A stretch of DNA of 64,000 nucleotides from the NCBI GenBank assembly GCA_037349315.1, contig JBAIAC010000138.1, positions 62,001-126,000 on the forward strand. The letters run 5' to 3'. Position numbers and translations under genes: made by a program. This document shows, one piece after another, positions 21,720 to 31,999 of the stretch. Positions within the stretch are counted from its first letter, which is position 1. Each line of letters begins with the position of its first letter. The notes beneath the pieces were generated by a model that was given only the letters and a program-made list of their open reading frames with translations, was not told the origin of the DNA and did no database searches. The DNA is from Chelydra serpentina. Its lineage: Eukaryota; Chordata; Testudines; Chelydridae.

Positions 21720-22530
21720 TCAATGGAATGAGAGAATTAATGTCCCAAATCCCAGCAGGTCACTACACACCCAGTGGGGGAAGAAAGGGGCGGGACTATC
21801 CAGTGAGCTGTTGGAGTCACCCTTGTATTACAATGTTTGGGTTTTTTTTGTTTTTTTAATTCCTTTACTTCCCTCTCCCTGTTAGACTCAGAGCCTTTAA
21901 GGTCAGAAGGGACCAGCGTGATCATCTAGTCTGACCTCCTGCACTTTGCCTCGCTCCAGCTGGGGACCAACCCTTCCCCCACACCCCGCACCATGCCCCG
22001 CTGTCAGCTTGGAGAAAAATCAATGACTTTTTAAAAAAAATAAAAAAAACAAACTGATTTTCTTTAAATTTAAATTGGTTTCTTGAGGAAAATAAGCTAT
22101 CTAAAGATAATTTTAATTAAGATATGTTATATCTCATCATGGAATAGGGATTATAAATTCTAATTCTATAGTATGAGACAGTATATTCATGTAATGTTTA
22201 AGAAAAGTTTTGTAAAGGAGTTCTAATAGTTCATGGTTTAGGGACCCAATCTCATGGGGTTCCGCAGGCTTCTGTATAGATTATTTAGGTTAATCTTTCT
22301 ATCTACCCAATGGGACTCACTGCTCAGTCTAGATGATTCCATCAGAGATGCTTAGTTTTGCAGTCCTCAAACTGTGGATTTGTGTCTCCAGAGGCAGCAT
22401 GCTTGTTAACAGCAAAAATGGTTTTTTAAATAAATAAATAATATATAGAGATGAGAAATAACAGACCTCAACTCTATTTTCCCTCTGCAAATTTGTATAC
22501 ACGGAGTCAATCCCTTAAAAAAAAATTGAG
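21720..22530. other. No gene; AT-rich spacer with repeat fragments
   Basis: 21895-21960 (CAGAAGGGACCAGCGTGATC, CTAGTCTGACCTCCTG) looks like an interspersed repeat end. 22020-22530 is AT-rich with no coding signal. Confidence 0.45.
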
Positions 22531-22534
22531 CTAT

Positions 22535-22700
22535 GCCAATGTCCTAAAACTGGAACGACCTTGAAAGGTCATCGAGTCCCGTCCCCTGCCTTCACTAGCA
22601 GGACCAAGTACTGTCCCCTGACAGATTTTTGCCCCAGATCCCTAAATGGCCCCCTCAAGGATTGAACTCACACCCCTGGGATTAGCAGGCCAATGTGCAA
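22535..22700 (-). mobile_element. Turtle tRNA-derived SINE (CR1 tail type), 5' truncated
   Basis: Minus strand reads from the ATTGGCCTGCTAATCC region through TTGAGGGGGCCATTTAGGG, GGTCCTGCTAGTGAAGG and GATGACCTTTCAAGGTC. This is the body of the polymerase III SINE of cryptodiran turtles. The A-box end is missing, and the element stops about 14 bp from the tRNA-Gly at 22714. Confidence 0.85.
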
Positions 22701-22713
22701 AACCTCACATCAC

Positions 22714-22785
22714 TGCATTGGCTGGGAATCGAACCCAGATCAATTACGGGGAGAACAACTATGCTCACCACTATACCACCAATGC
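22714..22785 (-). tRNA. tRNA-Gly(TCC), variant anticodon arm
   Basis: 72 nt on the minus strand with perfect acceptor GCATTGG/CCAATGC and a strong T arm (CTGGG, TTCGATT, CCCAG). The anticodon arm is heavily changed: stem GTTGT/GTAAT, mostly A-T and G-T pairs, around loop TCTCCCC. The triplet is TCC, but U33 is C. Promoter boxes are intact, so transcription is plausible. Decoding is doubtful. Confidence 0.78.
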
Positions 22786-22984
22786 AGCTCACTGGGCTTT
22801 ACAAGTGAAAAGTTTCAAAAAGTTCACGGAATAGAAGCTTGTTGGGGGAGAATCTGGAGAAGGAGAAGAAGTCTGGAGATAAACGTGGGACGCGAGGGAC
22901 ATAGGCTTTTTTGTTAAACTATTAGGTTTGCTGGCACTGGCAGGCAGAGGTGCTGGCTGCTAGGCAGCAGCCTTGGCAACAGCA

Positions 22985-23382
22985 AACTTGTGTCTCTGTG
23001 GCGCAATTGGTCAGTGCGTTCGGCTGTTAACTGACAGGCTGGTGGCCCGAGCCCACCCAGGGACAGTGATAAGCCTCAAAGGCCCCTTTTTTCCGCCTCT
23101 AAAGGGTCCCTCTTGGCCTCAGTGGTTTCAGCTGAGACCCGAAGCGTGCGCTGGATGCGACTCGGAAACCCATCTCCCAGCACCCATGCCGGAGGCTCAG
23201 GCTTAATCCTCAAGGCCGAGCGCAAAACCTTCAGCCGGGCACGTTTCGCTCGCTTCCCGCCTCCGCCCAAGCGGCAAGGGAGAAACGGACGAGACTCGCC
23301 GGCTCGAAGGCGCCTCCCTCCCACTTCTCTGTAGGCTGCTGTGACGTTGTTAATATGAACTGGGACCGTAAAGATCATTCTT
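22985..23382 (+). repeat. tRNA-Asn duplicon, copy 3 (inverted)
   Basis: Inverted relative to 15844-16270 and 14122-14364. Abuts the tRNA-Thr start at 23383, as the copy at 14122 abuts the tRNA-Thr at 14119. Asn and Thr blocks therefore moved together in at least two places. Confidence 0.85.
22992..23065 (+). tRNA. tRNA-Asn(GTT)
   Basis: 74-nt asparagine tRNA and the only one of three here with the normal GTT anticodon (loop CTGTTAA). Acceptor GTCTCTG/CAGGGAC pairs, discriminator A. The anticodon stem TTCGG/CTGAC has two weak or mismatched pairs. T stem and loop read GTGGCCCGAGCCCAC, so the usual TTCGA is CCCGA, which weakens the B box. Confidence 0.8.
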
Positions 23383-23430
23383 GGTACCATGGCTTAGCTG
23401 GTTAAAGCTCCTGTTTTGTAAACAGGAGAT

Positions 23431-25247
23431 CATAGAATCATAGAATCATAGAACCTCAGGGTTGGAAGGGACCTCAGGAGGTCATCTAGTCCAACCCCCT
23501 GCTCAAAGCAGGACCAACCTCAACTAGATCATCCCAGCCAGGGCTTTGTCAAGCCTGACCTTAAAAACCTCTAGGGAAGGAGATTCCACCACCTCCCTAG
23601 GTAACCCATTCCAGTGCTTCACCACCCTACTAGTGAAAAAGTTTTTCCTAATATCCAACCTAAACCTCCCCCTCTGCAACTTGAGACCATTACTCCTTGT
23701 TCTGTCATCTTCTACCACTGAGAACAGTCTAGATCCATCCTCTTTGGAACCCCCTTTTAGGTAGTTGAAAGCAGCTATCAAATCCCCCCTCACTCTTCTC
23801 TTCTGCAGGCTAAACAATCCCAGTTCCCTCAGCCTCTCCTCATAAGTCATGTGCTCCAGCCCCCTAATCATTTTTGTTGCCCTCCGCTGGACTCTTTCCA
23901 ATTTATCCACATCCTTTTTGTAGTGTGGGGCCCAAAACTGGACACAGTACTCCAAATGAGGCCTCACCAGTGCCGAATAGAGGGGAATAATCACGTCCCT
24001 CGATCTGCTGGAAATGCCCCTACTTATACAGCCCAAAATGCCGTTAGCGTTCTTGGCAACAAGGGCACACTGTTGACTCATATTCAGCTTTTCATCCACT
24101 GTAACCTCTAGGTCCTTTTCTGCAGAACTGCTGCCCAGCCATTCGGTCCCTAGTCTGTAGCAGTGCATGGGATTCTTCCGTCCTAAGTGCAGGACTCTGC
24201 ACTTGTCCTTGTTGAACCTCATCAGATTTCTTTTGGCCCAATCCTCTAATGTGTCTAGGTCCCTCTGTATCCTATCCCTACCCTCCAGCGTATCAACCAC
24301 TCCTCCCAGTTTAGTGTCATCTGCACACTTGCTAAGGGTGCAGTCCACACCATCCTCCAGGTCGTTGATGAAGATATTGAACAAAACCGGCCCCAGCACC
24401 GACCCTTGGGGCACTCCACTTGATACTGGCTGCCAACTAGACATGGAGCCATTGATCACTACCCGTTGAGCACGACCATCCAGCCAGTTTTCTATCCACC
24501 TTACCGTCCATTCATCCAGCCCATACTTCTTTAACTTGCTGGCAAGAACACTGTGGGAGACTGTATCAAAAGCTTTGCTAAAGTCAAGAAATAGCACATC
24601 CACTGCTTTCCCCTCATCCACAGAGCCAGTTATCTCATCATAGAAGGCAATTAGGTTAGTCAGGCATGACTTGCCCTTGGTGAATCCATGCTGACTGTTC
24701 CTGATCACTTTCCCCTCCTTTAAGTGGTTCAGAATTGATTCCTTGAGGACCTGTTCCATGATTTTTCCAGGGACTGAGGTGAGACTGACTGGCCTGTAGT
24801 TCCCCGGATCTTCCTTCTTCCCTTTTTTTAAAGATGGGCACTACATTAGCTTTTTTCCAGTCATCCGGGACCTCCCCCGATTGCCATGATTTGTCAAAGA
24901 TAATGGCCAATGGCTCTGCAATCACATCGGCCAACTCCTTTAGCACCCTCGGATGCAGTGCATCCGGCCCCATGGACTTGTGTTCGTCCAGCTTTTCTAA
25001 ATAGCCCCGAACTACTTCTTTCTCCACAGAGGGCTGGTCACCTCCTCCCCATACCATGCTGCGGAGTGCAGCCATCTGGGAGCTGCCCTTGTCTGTGAAG
25101 ACAGAGGAAAAAAAAGCATTGAGTACACTAGCTTTCTCTACATCCTCTGTCACTAGGTTCCCTCCCTCATTCAGCAAGGGGCCCACACGTTCCTTGACTT
25201 TCTTCTTGTTGCTAACATACCTGAAGAAACCCTTGGGTTTCTGGTAT
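23431..25247 (-). mobile_element. CR1 LINE, 5'-truncated, 1.8 kb
   Basis: Antisense CR1 retrotransposon. Its 3' end (left side) shows ATTCTATG octamer repeats and the conserved CCAACCCTGAGGTTCTATG-type tail. The rest is the second open reading frame, reverse transcriptase. It is truncated at the 5' end within the coding region, as expected of target-primed reverse transcription that stopped early. Bounded by a 5-bp direct repeat GAGAT inside a tRNA-Thr gene. Only one obvious frame break, so it is fairly young. Confidence 0.95.
23524..25247 (-). pseudogene. CR1 reverse transcriptase (ORF2 C-terminal part)
   Basis: Non-LTR reverse transcriptase coding remnant. The main frame (about 24759 down to 23524, 411 codons) shows motif [12 protein letters not shown], motif [21 protein letters not shown] and motif C CADDTKL, with cysteine where F or Y usually precedes ADD. 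These are followed by thumb and C-terminal CR1 motifs ([46 protein letters not shown]). The upstream part (about 25186-24836: [33 protein letters not shown]) is in another frame. The break is at a T/A homopolymer near 24823-24830. The endonuclease domain is absent because the element is 5'-truncated. The tail of the same protein recurs at 59482 and 60564. Confidence 0.93.
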
Positions 25248-25279
25248 GAGATCCTGGGTTCAACTCCCAGTGGTACCTT

Positions 25280-25700
25280 GTTGAGTGGCTTTTAGGGCAC
25301 CTGGTATTGGCTAATCTCAGAAAACAAAATACAGAGCTAGATGGGCCTTTGGTCTAGCCCAGTGTGGCTGTTTTTATGGTTTAAATTACACTCCCAGGCA
25401 CTGATAACAGAGTTACTGAAAGTTTGGCTGTTAAGCGCTGATAGGTCCATGTTCCAGTCCCCTCCCAGATGACCCCTCCCTCTGGGACAGGGGCAGGTCT
25501 GACTCTCACACCAAATGGCTCCTTGTGGCTGCCAGAATCTGTGGGCGGCTCATTTAGTTTACACCCAGGGTGGAGTCCTGCTTTGTGCACCGTGTCTGAG
25601 ACTGAAAATCCTAAACCACCCTTTGAAATAACGAATGCAGCAGGACGTGCTATGGTCCCTGCCCCAAAGCAGACAGACCAATGGGGAACTGCCACTGAGC
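25280..25700 (+). repeat. tRNA-Thr duplicon right flank
   Basis: Contains a LINE tail (25300-25380: GGCACCTGGTATTGGCTA, GATGGGCCTTTGGTCTAGCC), then CACTCCCAGGCACTGATAAC and ACACCAAATGGCTCCTTGTGG tracts. The same order occurs downstream of the tRNA-Thr at 56713 and inverted upstream of 14046. Confidence 0.8.
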
Positions 25701-25779
25701 CCAGGGTAATACTCCACGGCCGATTTCCCTTTGTCTCTTGCTAAACTCCCTCCCAACCTCGTGGGGTCCCAGAGCCCAG

Positions 25780-26175
25780 TACTGAGCCTAAGCCAAGATG
25801 TCTACACTGCATATTCACCACCCCACAGCCCAGCCCTGGGAGCCTGAGCTGGCACGGGACAGCCCTGGGTGTTCATTGCAGTGTGGACGTAGCCTAGCGT
25901 TACGTCTACACTGCCATTAACACACCCAAGTCACTGTTCTCAAACCCTGGGTCAGCTGATCCAGGCTTGTGGGGCTTGTGCTGCAGGGCTATAAAATTAC
26001 AGTGTAGACGCTTGGGCTTGTGCCCAGCCTCTGAGATCCCACGAGGGGTGAGGCTCCAGCCTGATCCCTATGTCCACACTGCAGCTTTTAGTCCCACAAC
26101 CTGAGACCGAGACGTCCAAGTCAGACGATCCAGGCCAGCCGGCCGCAGGGCTTTTATCACAGTATAGATGCACCG
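25780..26175. mobile_element. Non-autonomous DNA transposon fragments
   Basis: Tracts such as GTGTGGACGTAGCC, TTACGTCTACACTGCC and TGTCCACACTGCAGC recur here and around 11700-11860. They look like terminal and internal parts of short DNA transposons. Boundaries not resolved. Confidence 0.45.
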
Positions 26176-26244
26176 AGGGACGTGTTTGCCAGGTTTTTAT
26201 GCGTTTGCACCGGAAAACGTTGAGTGTTTCCATTCATTTCAGTC

Positions 26245-26368
26245 TAGGGTGACCATATGTCCCGATTTTATAGGGACAGTTCAGATTTTGGGGTCTTTTT
26301 ATTATATAGGCTCCTATTGCCCCCCACCCCCTGTCCTGATTTTTCACATTTGCTGTCTGATCACCCTA
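26245..26368 (+). mobile_element. Small TA-flanked MITE, copy 2
   Basis: Same element as 11932-12053 at the same site of the tRNA-Cys duplicon. Termini TAGGGTGACCATATGTCCC and TCTGATCACCCTA. Confidence 0.8.
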
Positions 26369-26451
26369 TCTCAGGCATCCCCATTTGGTGGAACTCCTGA
26401 ACGTAATGGAAATGGATATGCAAAAATTTTTGTTGAAGTATGGGACTTTTA

Positions 26452-26523
26452 AGGGGGCACTTGGATTTGAACCAAGGACCACTTGAGCTGTAGTCAAACA
26501 CTCTACCACTGAGCTACACCCCT
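26452..26523 (-). tRNA. tRNA-Cys body with ACA anticodon
   Basis: Third cysteine copy. The body matches 3032 and 12137, but the loop reads CTACAGC where CTGCAGA is expected. The anticodon is therefore ACA, and position 38 has changed too. Position 1 is A, giving an A-C acceptor end, and the D-side acceptor strand reads AGGGGTG. T loop TTCAAAT intact. Probably degenerate. Confidence 0.75.
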
Positions 26524-26689
26524 ATGAGGTGCATAGTTGATTAAACATTATATATAAGTGTAAACAGAACAGCTTGCACACCCACCGACATAGCTTCTCC
26601 CACTGACATAGCTCCCGCCTCTCGGGGAGGTGGATTAACTACACGGACAGGACAGCTCTCTCCCATCTGCTTAGAGCATCTCCTCTGCC

Positions 26690-27460
26690 CCAGTTCAGAT
26701 CCTACACCCACCACCCCAACTCCTTCCCAAAGCCTGACACCCTACACCACCACCCCCTGTCCAACCCTCTGCCCCAATCAAGGTACCTCACTTTATGTTC
26801 CTTCACTTCCCATTACTGATAATGGAGGAGGAGGGTGAGGAGGAAAAAGACCAATGGGGGGAGATAGGAGAGATTTCTTGGATGGGTCCCAAGGGGGGAC
26901 CCGAAAATGAAGCCGCGCACAGGGCCCCATTAACTCTAAATCCTCCACTGTAGCGGGAGCTTAGAAAGTCACCCCTCGGTCAGCGGTGGGACTGGGGGTT
27001 TGAAAAGAGATTCCTTTTCCCTCCCCTTCCTGAGACAGAAAGTCAGGGCCGGCCGCTCCGGGGCAGAATCCCACATTATCCACTGGCTGAGGAGCTGGAA
27101 ACCAGGCACAGACGACTGGTCTCTGCTGAAAGAGTCGGGGGTGGGGGGCACAATGTCAAGGTTCAGCCCCACCCCCTTACCATCAACACCCCTCCCAGGA
27201 GTGAACAATGCGGGGAGAGGAAGCAGCAAAGGCAGCCCCGCTCCCCTCCCCCCTCCAGCCGCTGCTGTGCAGGGAGGGAGCCTGGCAGCACCCCATGCTG
27301 TAGCAGGGATGCTAACCCAGGTGGGGCACATGGCCCCACATCCCGCCCTCTGCACGTGTTGCCTCTGAAACGAGGGAAACTCGTGAGTTCAGGGCACAGC
27401 TGCACACCCAGGAGAAAGCCCAGCACGACAGGCCCAGACACATGATTCTACCTCCCAGCA
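26690..27460. other. No gene seen; mixed C-rich and purine-rich spacer
   Basis: Includes GAGGAGGAGGGTGAGGAGGA-type purine tracts around 26825. No exon, tRNA or known repeat recognised. Confidence 0.5.
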
Positions 27461-27867
27461 GCCAACCCACCTCCCCAGGCTTTGGCAGGACGAACGGTGG
27501 CGCTCGACTAACCCCACTGAGCCGCATTGAGGCGCTTAGCTCCTGTCCTGCCTTCCTCAGCGCGACCTTCCTCCTTTGCCCCATTCCCGCCTCACTTCCT
27601 CCTTTGGCAAGTCACACAAGGGAGGCCAGCAGGGAGAACAGCCTCCCTAGGCCAACCTCCAAGGGCAGAGGAGGCCAAGCCACAAGGCTCCAAGAGGTGA
27701 CTGGCCGAGATCCTGCAGCTTCCCCTGGCTGATGCTAAGGTGCTTTCTCAGCTCATTTCCCCACCCTCTCTCCTGCAGGGGTTGGGGTTATCCCAGGGAC
27801 AGGCCAATGGCAGATTGAGAAGTGCCTTGCTGGACAGCTAGGGGAGTGGGGAAAAAGTTAACTGTCA

Positions 27868-27939
27868 TGTTTCTGCCTGGTTTCGAACCCGGGACCTTTT
27901 GGGTGTTAGGCAAATGTGATAACACTACACTACAGAAAC
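27868..27939 (-). tRNA. tRNA-Val(AAC)
   Basis: 72-nt valine tRNA on the minus strand. Acceptor GTTTCTG pairs with CAGAAAC, discriminator A. The anticodon loop is CTAACAC with AAC, and the T arm CCGGG-type is intact. Two defects: one base missing in the D loop (GTGTTATC for GTGGTTATC), and a C-C mismatch closing the anticodon loop. Family clear, activity uncertain. Confidence 0.82.
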
Positions 27940-28285
27940 TTCCTTCAAATGCCAACCACTTGGCTGGTGCTCACGCTGGCACACACCGATGGGTGAACCT
28001 GGAGAAAGTGGCAGCCCTTCGAGAGATCAACTGGTAGAGCAAAGGACTGGAGCCGGAGCTCAGGAAGTCAACCTTCTCTTGCCCTTGTGACTGCAGCTTG
28101 AAGGAGAGCTTCTTTTCCTTCCCCTTGCTGAGAAAGAGCAAGAGAAGAAGGAAAGCCCAGGTGGGCACAAGCCCCCACTGTCTTTTCCTGCTGGGGAGCC
28201 TGAAATGAGGGACTCATGGTGGGTAGAGGTACCACTGCGCTGCGAGAAAACAGCCCACCCCTGCACACAAAGGGACCAAAGAGCA

Positions 28286-28358
28286 TGCCAAAGCCTGGGA
28301 TTGAACCAGGGACCTTTGGATCTTCAGTCTAACGCTCTCCCAACTGAGCTACTTCGGC
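28286..28358 (-). tRNA. tRNA-Phe(GAA)
   Basis: 73-nt phenylalanine tRNA. Acceptor GCCGAAG/CTTTGGC, D arm TAGCTCAGTTGGGAGAGC as in standard vertebrate tRNA-Phe, anticodon loop CTGAAGA with GAA, and T arm CTGG-TTCAATC-CCAG. The cleanest of three copies and probably functional. Confidence 0.93.
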
Positions 28359-29149
28359 ACCTACAGGACACTTTTTTGGCCTGTTGCTTCTCTGTCTGGG
28401 ATGTTTTTGTCAGTCATGGCACACAAAAAGGACGTCATTGCGAGCGGCCCATGGAGGGAAGATGAATTATTTTTCCTGCCTTGCTCAGCTTGACTTGCTC
28501 CCTCGCCCCATTCCTGCCTTAGTTCCTGGGTTTCCTGGTGGCTGAAGGCGACTGGGACCCAGCGGCACGGGGAGGCATTTGGGCAGCTAGACCCCGGCAG
28601 CAAGAGACCTGCCGCCATTTGCCACCCCACCCCGTTGTCCCTGGTTCAGCTACTGCAGCTCAAATTCTCCAAGACTCCCCCCCGCACCCAGCTCCCTCTC
28701 CTGCCATCCCCATCTGGATCCTCAATGCCCCTCACACACTTTGTAAGAACAGGAGAATGGCCATACTGGGTCATACCAAAGGGGCTAAGGGGGGCGGCCT
28801 GCAGCCCATGACTCCATGGGGCTGGTAGGGGCTGGTACTCGCGACGCAGAGTGCTCTGAACTCTGGGGGCCAGGCCTCTGGTGCTCTGAGCACTCAGGGT
28901 GTGGGGGCCGGTGCCCTGGGCGCTGGAGCCACTGGGGGCTGCACCATGCACCCACCCGGCACTCCGGGTGCTGGGGCTACTTGCCACCTGCCTACCCGGC
29001 ATTTCCTCTCATTTGTGAGAGTGGATCTCAAATTGCTCCTATTTGCATCCTTTTCTTTTTTTAAATCATTAAACGCAGCCATCAAATTTTAGATATTGCA
29101 GTTTCCTGAGGTTTTGAGGTGTTCCCTGGGTTTTTTAAGCACAGTCCTT

Positions 29150-29692
29150 TGTTACTGGAGGGAGTCCACACTGATTAGGCCTCAGCTGGAGTGTTATGTC
29201 CAATCCTGGGCACCACATTTCAGGAAAGATAGGGACAAATAAGAGAAAGTCCAGAGAAGAGCAACAAAAATGATTAAGGGTCTAGAAAACGTGAGCTGTG
29301 AGGGAAGATTGAAAACAATTGGGTGTGTTTAGTCTGGAGAAGAGATGACCGAGAGGGGACGTGATCACAGTTTTCAAGTACAGAAAAGGTTGTTACAAGG
29401 AGGGAGGGGACACATTATTCTTCATCTGAGGATAGGACAAGAACCAAGGGCTTAAATTGCAGCAAGGGTGGTTTAGGATGGACATCAGGAAAAACTCCCT
29501 GTCTGTCAGGGCTGTTAAGCACTGGAGTGAATTCCCCAGGGAGGTTGTGGAATCTCTGTCAGGGGAGGTTTTTAAGAGCAGGTTCGACAAACACCTGTCA
29601 GGGATGGTCTAGATTATACTTATGAGTGCAGGGGCTGGACTGGATGACCTCTCAAGGTCCCTTACAGTCCTATGGTTCTATGATTCTGCATA
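29150..29692 (+). mobile_element. CR1-like LINE 3' fragment, copy 2
   Basis: Duplicate of 19760-20297 with scattered substitutions. Same octamer tail. Confidence 0.85.
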
Positions 29693-30069
29693 TTGGAGGT
29701 TATGGGCTGGGGGTGGTTAAATCCCTCCCTCCCCCCGGCCTCATCTGATCAGATCCACGGTCCCATTAAGCCTTGTATTTCTCCTCCCCCAGCAGACATC
29801 CTGTCTGTGGGAGTGGCCAATGCCGGAAATAGTAAAGGAAACTCTAACCCCTTCCCCACTGATTGCACAATGACCCTTTCCATACGTTGTTACGTGGGAA
29901 CAGTCCCTCCTGAGCCCCCAGCCACAGAGCAGTTTGAGACATGAAGCGTGATGGTTAGCCCTGCCCTTTAATCCCCCTGCAGATACCCCATCCAAGAGTG
30001 GGTGCCCCAATTGTGCCAGGCACTGCGGAAACCCCGACCAAGGATGGGGGCCCTGATTCTGCCAGGTGT

Positions 30070-30285
30070 TGTACAACTCATAGTGAGAGAGAGAGTCCTT
30101 GATGCCAAGAGCTCACAGGCAAAATAGATGAAGTGTGGGAGGGTGGTTCCCATTTTACAGCTGGGGAAACTGAGGCCCAAAGATGCAATGTCATTTGTCC
30201 GTGTTTGCACAGAGAATAATGGGGCCAAACTTGGAACTGAATCAACATTTTCTGAGTCACAGCCTGGCCCTTAATCACAAGCCAA
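30070..30285 (+). mobile_element. MIR-type CORE-SINE relic, copy 2
   Basis: Duplicate of 20680-20885: CCCATTTTACAGCTGGGGAA and ACTGAGGCCCA tracts. Confidence 0.65.
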
Positions 30286-30514
30286 GCATTGTCGATTGCA
30301 CGGCAGTGGCCTCCATGGGAAGTTGCAGAATCTCCTATATTGGAGGATTTGAAGAAGGGGTTATGCAAATACCTGTCGGGGATGACCTAGGGATACTTGG
30401 TCCTGACTCTCGGGGTCCCTCCCTGCCCTATCTCTGTACACGCTTCTATTGTGTGGTTTTGTGCTGTGTCATTGCTCCACACTTATCTGTTTTGCATAGT
30501 GTCACTCTCTGCCC

Positions 30515-31142
30515 TGCCACACACACTTCAGTGGAGAAGCAGCTGGCAATCTAGTAGGCTGCCCATGGAACAATGGGACAGAGAAACCTGCATCATGTGA
30601 TGCTGCACCGGCCCATGAGCCATTGCAAACCCCTCCCAAAGCCCCCTGCGGCCAGTGGCACAGTGGCGATAGCTACCCACAATGCACTGCTCTTTGGGGC
30701 GACCCAAGAGTTGCTAGAGTGGATACGCTCTGGTGACACAAGGAACAGAGTGTTTAATTGAAACACTTCAACTAAAGCAGCGTAACTCTGTAGTGTGGAC
30801 ACAGAGTGAGACAAGACCGAGCTCCCCTTGACACCAAGGATGCTCAGGGACTGAAACTAAAGAACCACAAGTTCCTCCGTAGTTGACAGGATTCAAACCT
30901 GTGCAGGGAAACCCCAATGGATTTCTAGTCCATCGCCTTCACCACTCGGCCACAACTACTTGCATTATGGAATTTTCTCACTACACTCTAGTTCTGTTCT
31001 CACCGAGTGATCGTTTCCAATTGTTTCCTCAGACCAGCTTCCACAACACACTCACTGCCGTGCCCTTGTGTAAGTGTGTCCATGGCTGAACAGCAAGAAT
31101 TCCTGCTCATTTCCCTGCTGGCTGGAGAATGATGACAGTGTG
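30515..31142 (-). repeat. tRNA-Ser duplicon, copy b (inverted)
   Basis: Reverse complement of the 4741-5407 family, interrupted at its left-hand end by the insertion at 31156-31345. The uninterrupted site can be read at about 34700 in copy c. Confidence 0.85.
30878..30959 (-). tRNA. tRNA-Ser(AGA)
   Basis: 82-nt class II serine tRNA. Acceptor GTAGTTG/CAACTAC, anticodon loop CTAGAAA with AGA, anticodon stem ATGGA/TCCAT perfect. T arm ACAGG, TTTGAAT, CCTGT fully paired. D loop reads GTGGTGAAGG, a change shared with the copy at 4856. Likely functional. Confidence 0.92.
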
Positions 31143-31155
31143 TTTGTGGTTAATG

Positions 31156-31345
31156 GTATCAGAGGGGGAGCCGTGTTAGTCTGGGTCTGTAGAAGCGACA
31201 AAGGGTCCTGTGGCACCTTATAGACTAACAGACGTATTGAAGCATAAGCTTTCATGGGTTCCAAAGAAGTGGGGATTCACCCACAAAGCTTATGCTTCAA
31301 TACGTCTGTTAGTCTATAAGGTGCCACAGGACCCTTTGTCGCTTC
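31156..31345. mobile_element. Head-to-head retroelement insertion with 13-bp TSD
   Basis: A 190-bp insertion made of two inverted copies of one 3' module. The 60-base arms 31191-31250 and 31288-31347 are perfect reverse complements around a short unpaired centre. A 13-bp direct repeat, TTTGTGGTTAATG, flanks it at 31143-31155 and 31346-31358. The left arm includes the antisense family 3' end (AGCCGTGTTAGTCTGGG). The empty site exists at about 34707-34720. Confidence 0.85.
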
Positions 31346-31852
31346 TTTGTGGTTAATGACGCTGCGGTAGATTGTTGTCCATTTCCTGCCTTGATAATTC
31401 AGACAGTCCCTTTCCCGTCATATCCCCAGTACACCAGTGATTGCAATAGCAGGGGGCAGGTTTTCTCTGGGGCACGGAGCTTTGCCAGGGGGTTGGTGGC
31501 TCCTTTCTTTCCCCACCTTGGAGTAAACTCAGCTTTTTATTCCATCCCTGATGATTCATGGAATAACAACAGCAGCATGAAGAAAGAGGAGATCGAATAT
31601 CTCACTGTCAGGGCTGAAGGTGGCCATGTCCCCTCTGTCTGACCATTGCAGGAGAGAAGGTTTGAATGGAATTGAATGCCCTGGCTCAGACAAGAGACAC
31701 AGGAAGATTTTACTGTTCATGGATCTGTGCAAAGGAAATTATTTGGGGGAGATTGTTTGGGGGAGATGATGAGGATGTTACCTTTTGAGATCAAAAATAA
31801 GACCTACAGAACTATTTTGGAAACTTGGGACTTAGACATATTTTATTTAAAG

Positions 31853-31877
31853 CAAGGTTCAATCCCCAGCATCTCCA
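31853..31877 (+). pseudogene. tRNA-Ala 3' fragment
   Basis: GGTTCAATCCCCAGCATCTCC followed by A matches the T arm and 3' acceptor strand of an alanine tRNA. No matching 5' part precedes it. Short, so a chance match is possible. Confidence 0.4.
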
Positions 31878-31999
31878 AGTTCTCTTTTCACCCTGCTGCT
31901 TTGCTCACACCCAGAGGGGAGGCTCCCCAGCAATCTCCCTGCGTGAGTTTCAGTCCTGCTCAGTGAGGGGCAAGTGCCAATTGCAGGGAAGATCTGTGG

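Larger units (their letters stand above)
23383..25278 (+). pseudogene. tRNA-Thr(TGT) split by a CR1 insertion
   Basis: Bases 23383-23430 are the 5' two thirds of a threonine tRNA: acceptor GGTACCA, D arm TGGCTTAGCTGGTTAAAGC, anticodon stem CCTGT/ACAGG, and a loop with TGT. Bases 25253-25278 are the T arm CTGGG/CCCAG, acceptor TGGTACC and discriminator T. The two parts sum to 74 nt with fully paired stems. A 1817-bp CR1 element lies between them, flanked by GAGAT at 23426-23430 and 25248-25252. The polymerase III A and B boxes are now 1.8 kb apart, so the gene should be dead. Confidence 0.92.
26150..26680. repeat. tRNA-Cys duplicon, copy 3
   Basis: Matches copies 1 and 2 up to about 26680, where it diverges to an unrelated C-rich tract. 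Contains the MITE at 26245-26368, shared with copy 2 only. Confidence 0.8.
27468..30595 (+). repeat. 3.1-kb direct duplication, copy 2
   Basis: See 18085-21190. This copy keeps the better tRNA-Val and tRNA-Phe. Its right end runs without a break into a complete inverted tRNA-Ser duplicon (30515-31140), suggesting it is closer to the ancestral arrangement. Confidence 0.9.
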
